Shown one piece after another: positions 49,109 through 59,447 of a stretch of 60,440 nt of DNA. Position 1 is the first letter of the stretch. The number at the start of each line of letters is the position of its first letter. A model generated the notes under the pieces. It made no database searches and was not told the origin of the DNA. It saw nothing but the letters and a program-made list of their open reading frames with translations. The DNA is from Dissophora ornata (taxonomy: Eukaryota > Mortierellomycota > Mortierellomycetes > Mortierellales > Mortierellaceae): the NCBI GenBank assembly GCA_025201705.1, contig MU616650.1, forward strand, positions 6,987 to 67,426, written 5' to 3'. Both the position numbers and the translations under genes were made by a program.

Positions 49109-50999
49109 TCAAAGATTGGCTAGGACACAGAAGGTTTAGTTAAGTTCTCCATTCAGAAAAAAAAACAAGAGACAGCGAAGCGAGGCGAAATCTGGCTGGC
49201 TGGCCGTTGCTTTACCTTTGCTCACGCCGGGGTTGGCGGCGTTGGCAGAGTATTTGACCTTGTCAAACATGAACCACTCCAACCAGCTAATCTTCTTGGC
49301 TGAGTATGGCTACAAGGACGTCGTTTAGAAATATTTTTACCGTGTTAATGCCACTGGCGAGTAAACAGTACAGCATGAAGAACGAGAACAAAAAAAGAAT
49401 CTTACAGGGTAGCGAAGGTTGTTAGCACTCTCCATGCCCAAATTCTTGATGATCGTGCTACGCTCGTGCGAAAAGGCCAGGAAAGATTTCTCTCCGTGAT
49501 AGTTTCCAATGCCAGAGGGGCCCGTTCCACCAAAGGGCAAGCTCGTGGCCGAAAACTGGAGAAGCAAATCATTGACAACGGCACTTCCCGATCGCGTGTT
49601 GTCCAGAATCTCATTGATGACACTGTCTTTCTCGCTGAAGATGTAAAGTGCCAGGGGCTGGTCTCTGCTGTTTACATAGTCGATTCCTGCTTTCATTGAA
49701 TCCATCACAATGATAGGCAGGATCGGTCCAAAAATCTCATCGTCCATCAGCGCATCGCCCGGCTGGACATCCGATACAACTGTTGGAGCTATGTAAAGGT
49801 CATCCTCCTGCAAGTCTCCGCCAATGACGATGGTGCCCTTCGTGTTGTCGAGCATCTTCTTCAGGCGATGGAAGTGGTTTCGGTTGACGATACGGGCATA
49901 GGAGTCTGAGGTTTGTGCGGAAGCGCCGTAAAACTCCTGGAGGTGAGCTTTCATCTCCTTGATAAGTTCCTGTTCAACACCGCGCTCGACAATCAGGTAG
50001 TCGGGGGCGATGCAAGTTTGTCCGCAGTTGAAGTACTTGTTACCGGCCAAGCGACGCGCCACGACGCTGATATTAGCATCCTTAGCCACAAACGCCGGGC
50101 TGCATATTCAAAAAAGAAAATGATGTAATAAGCGTGATATATCAGTATCTCATGTAAAGGGCAGCTACGCTACTGAAGCCAACAAACACAAAGTGATCCA
50201 TGCATTGTCGAGTAAACGAGGACTAACCTCTTGCCTCCAAGCTCAAGAGTGACGGGCGTCAATTGCTTTGCAGCGGCGCCCATGATGATCTTGCCAATAT
50301 TGCCGCTGCCTGTGTAAAAGATGTGATCAAACTTGTGTTCCAACAACAAGGTTGTCTCCTCCGCGGCACCATTGACGATTCTGTAACTCCTCTGATCCAG
50401 ATACTTTGGCAACAGCTCTGTCATCAACGCTGCCGTATGGGACGCCACTTCCGAAGGCTTCAACAAGATCGTGTTACCCGCTGCAATGGCTCCTACAGCC
50501 GGGGCCAACAACAAATTCATCGCATAATTCCATGCACCGATGATCAACACCGTTCCGACGGGTTCTTTACGAACATGGAACTTGTTCAACTTGTTGATGA
50601 GACCTGCATTGACTTTTCGGGGAGCAGCCCATCGATCGAGGTTCTTGATGGCATCGACACATTCTTGCTTAAGCGCACCGGTCTCGGCGACGATGAGCTC
50701 CTGAGGTGGTTTGTGGAGGTCAAGGTAGGCCGCTTCACGGATACGGGATTCGTTCTCGGCGACGAAGTTGTGGAGGCCCTTGAGTTGCTCCTTGCGGTAG
50801 GACAGAGACTTGGTGAGGCCAGAATGGAAAGTTGAACGTAGTTCCTGCACAATCTATGTGAGCCGAGTGAGGAAAAAAAGAGTGAGCATGTGGCCAGAGT
50901 GCGTGCGAGTGAGACGACTTTCAAAATAGACGAGGAAAGGGAAGGTCTAGGTCTTACAGTAGGGATCTCGTTAAGCGGGGTATAGACCAACTTTGCCAT
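49109..50999 (-). CDS. ALDH3-family fatty aldehyde dehydrogenase, C-terminus -KANL
   Basis: Model: exons 50999-50958, 50853-50228, 50099-49406, 49309-49216 and 49119-49109; 488 residues. It oxidises long-chain aldehydes to fatty acids with NAD(P). The catalytic Cys is C252 (NCGQTCIAPDY) and the general-base-region Glu is E218 (TLELGGKSP). Coenzyme-fold GSGNIGKIIM and IFGPILPI are ALDH3-like. The last exon is only 11 nt and adds A-N-L plus stop, ending the protein in VSKANL. The intron before it (49215-49120) has a convincing branch (TTAACTAAAC) and a C/T-rich end. Catalase uses -KANL as its peroxisomal signal, so peroxisomal targeting is possible. Retaining that intron would give a different tail with a short hydrophobic run (LRCLLFFFL). 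Confidence 0.9.
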
Positions 51000-51224
51000 G
51001 ATTGTCAAAAGTAGGGATGAGGGATTTGGTTGAGGGGAGGAGGAAGGAAAGGGATGAGGAATGAGATGCCATCAAGGAAAGCGGGGCAATGGTCGAAACG
51101 TTATTTAAGGCTGTGGGCACAGTCGAACGCAGTCTCTCGGCTCGGGCCTCTGGCTCGGCCTCTTCCGTCATCACTCGAAGTGTATCATCCGTTCTCGCGT
51201 GTGCGCAATCGATCGTCCGCGTTC

Positions 51225-51237
51225 TTCATCCTTCTTT
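51225..51237. repeat. Target-site duplication of the LINE, left copy
   Basis: TTCATCCTTCTTT, identical over 13 nt to 54352-54364, directly abuts a T-rich run (51235-51252) that reads as a poly(A) tail on the minus strand. Confidence 0.6.
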
Positions 51238-51397
51238 TTCTTTTTTTTTTTGACTAGCAAGGACCCCGGGGTCATGGGATTTATTAGCGAATGCTCCAGA
51301 TATTACAGAAAATAAACGGCAGAGCTGCACTGCTTCATACGCATTATAAATTCGCAACCCCCGAGACGCTCCATCACGTCCAGCTTCGTCCGCTAAT

Positions 51398-53467
51398 TTA
51401 CTCGCTCGTCCGCGACCTTGTCACGCCCAGTGCTTGTCGTTGTCTGAGGGTAGGTCTCATGAAATCACTGCTACTACGCCTGTGCCCCTCAACACAGTTA
51501 CGTCCCCTAGCGCGTTTGCTCAAAGCAGTGATTCCATGAGACTTTTCCCATTCGACGGTGACTTTGCACCTTTTGTTCCAGATCTCTGTTCGACCGATCT
51601 CCTCGACGGCTTCGACGAAACGACCAACCATGTACGTAGCGATCCCCTTGAATAAATGCTTCCATGAAACTGCCATGAACTTCGGTGTCAACCCATGGTA
51701 TATATCCTGCACCGACCAGTCCGGCAGATCATCCATCTCGTCTTCCTCCTCAGAGTTGTTCTCTCCTTGTCTTTGAATCTCAGCGACTCCGCCGATCTGT
51801 CCCTCCAGCGATTCCCAAATTCTGTCTTCGTCGGCCCCATGGTACTTTGGTGGCTTCCTTCCTGAGGTATCGCGTCCCTTCTCTTCCGCTTTTTAACTTC
51901 CTCTTCCAGGTCTTCTTAACCTTCTTCTGCGTCGGGCTATCTCTGTTGGTCCTAGTCGCCTGTTTATCGGTGTTTGTTTGTTTATGTTCTAAACATCACT
52001 TTTGATGAATGCATTCCACGCCTTAACTATTGCTCTTTCTTCGCCTTCTGTTTCGCCGTCGATAGGGTTGAGGTGGCTTTCATCGCTCTGTGGATCATCC
52101 GAGCTAAAGTAGTTTTCGTCGCTCTGCGCATTGTCTGAGTCGCCTAATCCGTCGATGATGGCCCAACGGTTTCTGTTCCATGCTCTTGCGTGTCTAGTAA
52201 CGTAATCAGATCCGAAATAGAAATTTTGAAGTTCGTTAAATTATTGTGGAACTTTTGGGACCACAAAACTCCGGAAGTCCCTCCATGATTTCAATGATTC
52301 CGTGTTCTCAGATAAAATTTGTGCAATGTATAAAACCATTCTAGAGGCGAGTTCGAGCCACATGTTCTTTAGTTCCCCGTTGAACCGCCCTCGTGTGCTG
52401 AGTGCGTTCTCTTCGAGTCTAAAATCGTGCGCGAGTAACACGTCGAAAGCGAAGTTGCGCTCCGCCATCAGCCGGCATACATCTGAGGCGAAGTTGTGTC
52501 TGTATCTTTTGACTCGGTCGGGATCTTGAGTCGGAGCTACGTCCATCTTGTTTCTGCGTTGTAGCATCAGAATTCGAGCGCGGTATATTTGACCCACTAG
52601 ACCTTTATCGTTTAGTCTCAATGCCAGTGTCGAGATTTGCTCCTCTGCTTGTGCGTCTGCTAGGGGTTTCACTGCATACTGTTGTGGTGCATCAGACTGT
52701 TTAGCGTTGTTGATGGCATCCGAGCTTTGCGTTTGCACAACTTAATGTACGTTCCTGTGATCTTTTGCAAGAATGTCGGCGGTAGGATCTGTGCCGAGAT
52801 TCGATATAGCACTCTGGGGATAACGACGTTGTTGACGAATATACATTGTCTGTTTGTGATTGCTTTGGGTAGGAGAATGTTACAGATAGTTTCGACCTCC
52901 TGCTCCACCAACAATTGAGTCGATTTTGGTAATCCTGCAGCTGTGACCCACACTCCAAGGATCCGAACCGCCTCGTTCTTTGGTACCGGTCGGGGTTTCC
53001 CCACTGGTGTCCCGAATTCCAAGAAATCGTCTTCGTCATGTTTGTGGTTTCAGCGCTTTCTTGCATTGATTTCCGCTCCATTCAGGATGTAGAACGACGT
53101 CGCCACGTCTAGGATTTCCTGCATGTGTGTTCTTGAATCAGAAACCCATGTCGGCAACGCTTGGCGTCTTTGGAGGTCCGCGCATCTGGTAGCCGTGGGT
53201 GTTGTCCGTAATCTCGCAGAGCAACGCGCCGTATGCCACTCTCCATAATAATGGGTATTCGACTCACCCCTGATCCAGTCGGCATTGAGGATGATAATCG
53301 TCTGTGGTACCGTACTCTGTGACCACCCTGTTGACCTTGGAGACTGCTATGTTTTCGCAAAGCCGTATGAACCCTTCCGGGACCCGGAGGCGTCTGAGGC
53401 CACGGGATAGCATTTCATCAGGAGCACAATTAACCGAGTCGAAGCATCGTTTCATGTCTTGGAACAC
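51398..53467 (-). pseudogene. LINE reverse transcriptase remnant
   Basis: RT motif A-like DMKRCFDSVN, then motif-B-region residues (VPEGFIRLCENI), WVSDSRTHMQEILDVA, LEFGTPVGKPRPVPKNEAVR and C-terminal helices (NVVIPRVLYRIS), spread over three frames with at least two frameshifts and a stop near 53050. The N-terminal third of the RT is absent. Not functional. Confidence 0.75.
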
Positions 53468-53483
53468 AATCCACTGCTCCTTC

Positions 53484-54053
53484 TTAAACTCCCTCGGTTT
53501 TCACGCCTTTGCAGCAGGGTCGAGTGGAGATTTTTTCGACCGGTCCAAAAGTGTTCATCGCCGAGATGATCCTGAACTCTGCGATCCTTGAAGGCAAGCC
53601 GTAGACCTCCACCGTGCGCTCCAATTCCGACTCACGTTGGGTGTTATCCATGCGCTTGAACATGCAAACAGTTTCTTCGATCCCTTGTTCTATTTCGACC
53701 TTAAATGTCAACTCTAGCAACTTGTCAAGGTCTTCCTTGGTCTCGACTGCGATCCTGAACGCTGGCTCGTCGTTGACCTTGATCCTGGTCGGTCCTTCGG
53801 TGCAGTGAATCTTGACCTGCAGCATAATGTTTTCTAGCTCCAGTCGTTTTTCGGCCGCCGTCTCGCCGTGGATGGAGTCCAGCATGACCGCTGCCGCGAA
53901 AAAGCGGTCCTTGGCACGCTTGACTTCCTGCCAATCGACCTTGGTTTCTTCATCCGTGTTCATGTTTGTGTCCTCGTCAATATCCTCTTGCATCACTGCG
54001 GCTGCCTGCATTCCTTGTTTGAGGAGATACACGAAGCCCGATGGTGCCGTCAA
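53484..54053 (-). pseudogene. LINE ORF1, RRM-like
   Basis: Acidic, Lys-rich protein whose end reads like an RNA-recognition fold (TVEVYGLPSRIAEFRIISA and PVEKISTRPC). The frame is open but stops at the deletion junction shortly after KGVK, so the protein is truncated. The frame also runs further upstream to about 54170 without a convincing start. Confidence 0.6.
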
Positions 54054-54351
54054 TCCTTGGGAATGGCTCGGTCCGGCGGCGCTATTTCCACTCGGGTGGT
54101 CAGCGCCGTTGTTGCTGCGGCCTTCGTTAGGGCCCTTGTTGTTATCTGCTTTTTCATTTTTCTCGCATTAGGTCCCATTTCTCCATCATTCGACGAATCA
54201 TGGTCCTAATTTATTTATTTTTTGGTTTCCAGGCAACATGCGTGCTGCTGTCGTTAGCACTCCTATGCGCTAATGGGGAGGGGTACAGGGTGTGTGTAGA
54301 GAAAGAGGTTCGTGTAAAATGTAGTGTCTCCAATGGTAGATCGGAAAGAGT

Positions 54352-54364
54352 TTCATCCTTCTTT
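54352..54364. repeat. Target-site duplication of the LINE, right copy
   Basis: TTCATCCTTCTTT, exact match to 51225-51237, located upstream of ORF1 on the minus strand where the 5' end of the element is expected. Confidence 0.6.
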
Positions 54365-54420
54365 CGTTGTTCGGCATAAATTGAATGTATTACTTGTTTT
54401 TATTTTTTTAAAAGTGACAT

Positions 54421-54636
54421 CTAATATCCATGCATATTTCCAGTCTGTTGCATATTCCTTGATTGTGTGTCACCCATTCCCATACTGTTACTGCCTCCAC
54501 CGCCGCCGCCGCTGCCGGTCGGTACGCATTGATCTAAGCCTGTCGCCTTACAAAATTTACCGAAGCAAGTGCAAAACAAAATCACAGCCAAAAATCCAAC
54601 TATCAGTGCAACAATTTGAAGTGCCGTGAGGAACAT
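54421..54636 (-). CDS. Small single-pass membrane protein, unrecognised
   Basis: 71 residues. It starts MFLTALQIVALIVGFLAVIL, a single transmembrane helix, continues with a Cys-rich juxtamembrane stretch (CTCFGKFCKATGLDQC), a Gly6 run and a polar tail ending in MHGY. The tight TM-Cys-Gly layout is unlike random reading frames here, so I think it is real, but I recognise no family. It would be the next gene upstream of ALDH3 on the same strand if the LINE had not inserted between them. Confidence 0.45.
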   Translation of the reverse strand: MFLTALQIVALIVGFLAVILFCTCFGKFCKATGLDQCVPTGSGGGGGGSNSMGMGDTQSRNMQQTGNMHGY

Positions 54637-55260
54637 CTAATTTGAGGATTTGAGATTGTACTTCTTAATATCTTTTTCTGCTGGTTACATTGAATCATGA
54701 GCGAATCATAAGGAGCAGCCACGCCGTCTTACTTTGCAAGGATGAGACGGTTTCTGCAGGTCTTTCTGCGAGCGTTCTTGACAGGGTTCAGGGTCGTTCT
54801 TGCGAAGGGGTCCACGAGAGGTTCGTGCGAGCGTTCTTGCTATGGTTTTGTTGGGTTGGTTCTTGGAGAGGAGTGTAGCGAGTGCAGCTGTGTTGTGTGG
54901 TGTTTTGGAATTGGCCCGTGGATTATTGATGGTGCAAGTTCCCCAAAGTCATACTCTTTTTATACAGGATGTAGTCCATATCTCTCTTCGAAGCCTGACA
55001 GGTGGATGGTAGATCTAGAACATTGTGGCAGTGCCTTTGAAATGAAAAAAAGCCTGATCGAAATAAGGAACAAACCATTTCTTCCTGGCACGAATAAAGA
55101 AAACTTTGTCCAGAAGGGCCGCTTTTTGTTGTTCGGGATAAAAGTATACAGTAATTGATTTGAGCCCATGTGGACCTCATGGTGGTACAAAGCCGTCGAC
55201 TGTGCATTGCCAAAAAGATGTCAACAAAGCATACCATTGGCATAACTCTTAATTACACTG
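54637..55260. other. Intergenic, no gene recognised
   Basis: The plus-strand frame at 54742-55158 is Cys/Gly-rich and has no recognisable domain; I do not call it. The start of the Helitron remnant may lie anywhere in this stretch. Confidence 0.35.
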
Positions 55261-56249
55261 TGCTTCAACCCCCTGCAGCATTCGTAATCTCGCTTGGAGC
55301 CTCGATGTTCACTTTTGATGGAACTCTTTCATACGCTGAACTGCATGTTGGCAGGAAGTGTCCAATCAATTGCTCGTATCTAAATTTCAGTTGCTGTTGA
55401 ACTGACAAAACGAGAACATGAGGGTCGCCCAGAGCCCCGCCAACGGGACCTTTATCGAATGGCTGCTGTGCATAGGAGAAGGCACAGAGCCAACAGCCTC
55501 CTCCGGTACAACTACCAACTATGTGAAGATTCTTAACGAGTACCTCTTTCAGCCACTGGATCCTATCAGGGCTAACAACTCTCCCGCTAAGCAGCTAATC
55601 AGGGAGATGTATCCTGACATTGAAACCACTGGAATCCAGGCAAATCTCTTTGCCGCAAGCATTATTTCCAGATGTTGGCAGCCTCAATGATCAGGTCACA
55701 AAGATGCTCCATGGCGGCAGAGTAAACATTTATTTCGCCCAAGTCACCATTCCTAATCCCGAGGACGCAATCAGATACAGCTCTGGGTATCTAAACACCC
55801 TTGCTCCAGGCGGACTGCCACCAGCAGAGCTGCAACTCAAAGTTGGCCAGTCTATCATGCTTTTGCGTAACATGGACGCTCTTCGAACACTGCTCCCGAT
55901 TTATTCATGCTGAAATTTTGGTTGGCAAGTTTAAAGGAAGTTTGGTCTTTCTTCCACGCATCCCTCTTATCACCACTGACGATGGTAGTTTCCCTATCAC
56001 GTTTTGCAGGTGACAGTTTCCAGTCAAGCCTGCTTTCGCAGTGACCATCAACAAGCTGCAGGGCCAGACACTCGATACTGTGGGCCTTTACCTCCCCAAG
56101 CCTGTCTTCGGTCACGGCCATCTCTATGTGGCTCTGTCGCGATGCACTGATCTGAGTAGGCTCAAGAGTCCCATCTTAGATAGTGAGCTTCAGCACCATG
56201 AGGGCGTATACACCCGCAATGTTGTATACAAAAACGTGTTGACATAGAT
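55260..56249 (+). pseudogene. Helitron-type PIF1 helicase remnant (C-terminal part)
   Basis: Pieces in shifting frames match the C-terminal half of Helitron PIF1-like helicases: NGTFIEWLLCIGEGTE with NYVKILNEYLF (55440-55560), then GGLPPAELQLKVGQSIMLLR (about 55810-55870), LVGKFKGSLVFLPRIPL (about 55920-55975), and FAVTINKLQGQTLD plus GHGHLYVALSRCT near 56035-56155. The last frame ends with TAG at 56247-56249. The Rep domain and Walker motifs are absent, and stops and frameshifts are frequent. Confidence 0.75.
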
Positions 56250-56291
56250 GCTGACAAAGATGCTGTGTTTTTTGAGATAAACACCACCTCC

Positions 56292-56310
56292 CACGCGAAC
56301 CCGGGGCGTG
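56292..56310. repeat. GC-rich hairpin downstream of the helicase remnant
   Basis: CACGC (56292-56296) and GCGTG (56306-56310) can pair around a CCCGGG-containing loop, 43 nt after the helicase stop. Helitrons end in a short GC hairpin a few bases before their 3' terminus. A canonical CTRR end does not follow, so this is only a candidate. Confidence 0.3.
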
Positions 56311-56920
56311 TTGCTACGGGTAATTTCTCGTTTATTTTAAAAATATAATGACAACTATACACACCTTACCCTGCCTTCCTTTGCACTGTAATACCTTCCC
56401 CCTCCTTTTGATGGTGATTCCCACCTTTTTCTTCCTTTCATTCTTGTTCTGTAACACGGCCAACAGAAAAGATTGGAAACAGGCGCTGTTTACTGGAGGC
56501 GGGGCGGGCTACTAGCTAAAGTGATTTGACTGTATGATTCAATGAATCGCACTTTTTCGCATTCATCAACCTTCCTCTTTTCTCGGCTTCGTAGGATTGC
56601 ATGTGAGCAATCCTAAAATTTAAATTTGGGTTTCAAGGTTGGGTGATTTTTATTTCAAATGATTCCGAGGGTTTTGCTCATTTGACCCTCTCCAGAATCG
56701 GAAATGTGGATTCGCCCAAAAGTGGTCCACCTTTTTTTTTGTTTGTGCGGCATGTCCTTCCTCCATTGGCACCTTCCTGAAGTATGGTTGATAAAACTAC
56801 CTCCATTCCCAACTCACCCATCCACCCTCCTCCTGTTGACTCGGAAGATCCCACAGACACAAGAAGGCTCCTCCTCCAGCAAGTCCCAAACATCCTAAAC
56901 CAAAAAACACCTTACTCAAG

Positions 56921-58010
56921 ATCACTATGAATTCATGTTGGACTGGTTGGAGCGAGTAGGAAACTATGCTAGGATTTTTGGCTCCTCCGGCAAGACGACC
57001 ATTGGAGGAATCTCGGAAGTCCTCCCCCAGAGCATCTGAGGAGTGGGCTAACCATGTCAATAAGGCTGGACAGCTTCAATTGATGGGCAAGACCATGAAG
57101 GCACTATTTGCGCGGGTACTTAAAAGCAATATAGGACAATCAAACAACAGGAGAAATCGACTGGCTATGGCTTGACCGACGAAGACTACAAGGACAAAAT
57201 CTTTACAATCGCCCAGAGATTTGAGAAGAATTGACGTCCCTGTTTCCAATGCTTGGATGATATTTTCGGCACAAAGCCTAATGTTCATGCACTGGCGCGC
57301 AGTGAGTCCTCCCTGACCAGTTGTATGGAGATTCAAGGCGCAGAAGTCAGCTTTGAGCGTCTATTCGATGATGACGAGGAGACAGTATTTGACCAATATG
57401 AGGGCGGAGGTGGTTTGGATGGCGATGACATTCTTGCAACTAGTACAGCTCAAGACAGAAGTATCATTATCGAAGACGACTCTTCCAAGGACGGGGAGAA
57501 GGGGAGTGAAGAGGAAGTTATCGGCTCTGCTGTAGGTGGAAGATCGCAACGGAAGAGGACTCTGTCGGAAACCAGTACTCAGGAGAAACGATCAAAGATC
57601 ATTACTGTTCGTCAGCCACTTCGCAAGTTGAATGTGGGAGTCTCTCAATCTAAAAGTAGTTCGTTTGCAACGACATTTCTTGATGGCATGAAGGCTAAAG
57701 CTGACTGTATGTGAAGCCGATGAGGTCCTGTAGCAAGGCCACGGTAAGACCAACCTCTTTTTTCATATCCAGCTGTGGCGATCGTAGAGGAAAACAAGCT
57801 GGCTTGGGAGAAAGCAAGGTGGCAGATAGAGGCTTAAAAGCACACTGAAGAGCGTCAGATGGAAGCTAAAATGCGCATGGAAGAGCGAAAGATGACGGCT
57901 GAAATGCGTATACAGTCTCGGCGTCTGGATATCATCGCCAATCTTGTCAAGAAAGGCATTACTGACAAGGACGTTATCAACGACATCTTGAACAGAAAGG
58001 AAAAACTAAT
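56921..58010 (+). pseudogene. Harbinger-associated DNA-binding-type ORF, decayed
   Basis: Reads HYEFMLDWLERVGNYARIFG at 56921, then, after stops and a frameshift, TGYGLTDEDYKDKIFTIAQR (about 57160-57220), CLDDIFGTKPNVHALAR (57247-57300), an acidic Ser-rich region with a basic patch (RSQRKRTLSETS), and a C-terminal helix (RLDIIANLVKKGITDKDVI, about 57923-57980). The composition and order fit the Myb/SANT-like partner protein of Harbinger elements. Stop codons include TGA near 57038 and TAA near 57836. Confidence 0.55.
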
Positions 58011-58199
58011 TCGTTTTTTTTCTTTATCAATAATAAATACCGTAAGTCTCCAAGGCTATTCTTTTCGCTTGTTCCCGGAATCCCCTGGCACCTCTAACTG
58101 AAGCATTATTAGGAAGTTCATCGTCATCGTCCTCATCTTCCAGGTACATGTCGGTCCAAGCATCACCCAGCTGTGCTAACATGTTATGAAGTATAAAGC

Positions 58200-59289
58200 A
58201 AGCAACGGCTCATTGACACAAGTAGGTCATCTCATTAACATCCCGGATCTGGTGCCTGAGTTGCTGCAGAGAACCCCATCTACCCTTCAATATGCCAATG
58301 GAATGCTCGCTCCGCACTCTAGACTTGGCAAGACAAGTATTGAAGGCTGAATTCAAAGGGTCATTTGTAGTAGGGGCTTTGTACGCAGGGATACATGTGA
58401 GGGATAGTCCATAAGCCGAGTCTGCGATGAGGTACTGCCCTGGTGAGAAATGGTCCTCAGGTTGACAGTAGAGCGACACTCGTTGAAATGCCGTGGAGTC
58501 CGCTGTAGAACTAGGTCTCCCAACGCCGAATGCGATTATTCTTTTATCAACGTCGCAGACTATCTGCGCAGAAACAGAGTAGTCTGGGATTACAACGTGT
58601 CAGCACGTTCAGCAGCCTCATCAGCGCTCGATTCAAATACAAAAAACCTACCTTTTTTCCGGTCAAAATATACCTCGCCATCGATGGCCGGTTTCTAGGA
58701 TAGAGGGAAGGTGGTACCGTCAATGAAACCAACGCATACATGGAAACCCTCCTTGGTCATTACTTGACAAATCTGTCGTCTCCAGTAAGCATCTGGCCAA
58801 ACCAATAAGTCATCTCTCAGGTCCGACAAAGCCTAAAAAGCCGAAACAACGTGTTGTGTGAAGAGCGTCACGGCGCCAGCGCTAAATCCAAAATGAGTTT
58901 CGTGTCGAACTACGCTGGAACCAGTTCCGTTCGAGCCAAGTTCTTGACAATGCAACACCTAATTGAAAATACGCTGGAGTTTGATGGCATACTGACATGT
59001 TGTGGAAGACGGGGTGATCTTCAATCAATCGTAGCACCTCATCAAAACCCGCTCTGGTGGTCCTGAAAAGTCCCTTGAAATAGTGAGGGGATTCTGTGTT
59101 GAATTCAAGGATGAAGTACGACCACACGCGTCGAGTAGGCTCGATATCAGATATAAAACGTGTGGATTCAACGTAGAAGGGTGCGGCAATCAAGTTTTCT
59201 ACGACGACGTCGTCATCGTCGGCCGTGGCTAAAAGAACAGCTTCTTTTATACTGGTGAGTAGCTGTTGTCGTTCTAATAGCTTGGGCAA
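58200..59289 (-). pseudogene. Harbinger DDE transposase with nonsense and frameshift lesions
   Basis: The DDE nuclease residues are visible: first Asp in VGFIDGTTFPLS, second in YLIADSAYGLSL, Glu in RSEHSIGILKGRWGSL. A clean 68-nt intron (58651-58584, GTAGGT...TCCCAG) rejoins FDRKKG to DYSVSAQIVCDVD. Lesions are in-frame TAG at 58697-58695 (after TTFPLS), TAG at 58835-58833 (after VVSAF) and a one-base shift near 58942 between GVALSR and LGSNGTGSSV. The second TAG could alternatively be an acceptor (TTTTTAG). The N-terminal helical region is at 59289-58950. Confidence 0.75.
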
Positions 59290-59447
59290 ATATTATCTCC
59301 ATTGCCAAATCGCACGGCTTAAGCGCTCTCTTTGGGGCCCGTTTCACGACGCGTCGCTTTCAAAGCCCATTGTGCCGGTAATATCCACATGCTGTGTGAG
59401 ACGCCTGCATACATTACTAAAGTCTGTATTACTATCTGAAAATAAAG

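Larger units (their letters stand above)
51238..54351 (-). mobile_element. Non-LTR retrotransposon (LINE), internally deleted copy
   Basis: The element lies on the minus strand and is bounded by identical 13-bp repeats (51225-51237 and 54352-54364). Its 3' end is an A-rich tail (T-run at 51235-51252 on the plus strand). In order it contains ORF1 with an RRM-like motif (ERTVEVYGLPSRIAEFRI, 54053-53484), then directly the middle of a reverse transcriptase (FQDMKRCFDSVN, 53467), then the RT C-terminal region and a tail (IWNKRCKVTVEWEKSHGI, about 51480-51560). The endonuclease and the first part of RT are missing between them. The insertion sits about 240 bp upstream of the ALDH3 start codon. Confidence 0.8.
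56921..59290. mobile_element. PIF/Harbinger DNA transposon, degenerate
   Basis: Two convergent coding parts characteristic of this superfamily: a DNA-binding-partner gene on plus (56921-58010) and a DDE transposase on minus (58200-59289). Both carry stops or frameshifts. Terminal inverted repeats were not identified. GGGCCCGTTTCAC at 59335-59347 looks like a Harbinger end but I found no partner near 56500-56650, so the outer boundaries are uncertain. Confidence 0.7.

Noticed and set aside
58695..58835. Idea that TAG is read through or reassigned in this genome
   Set aside because: Host genes here end at TAG (for example DBP3 and the small membrane ORF), so the in-frame TAG codons are lesions.
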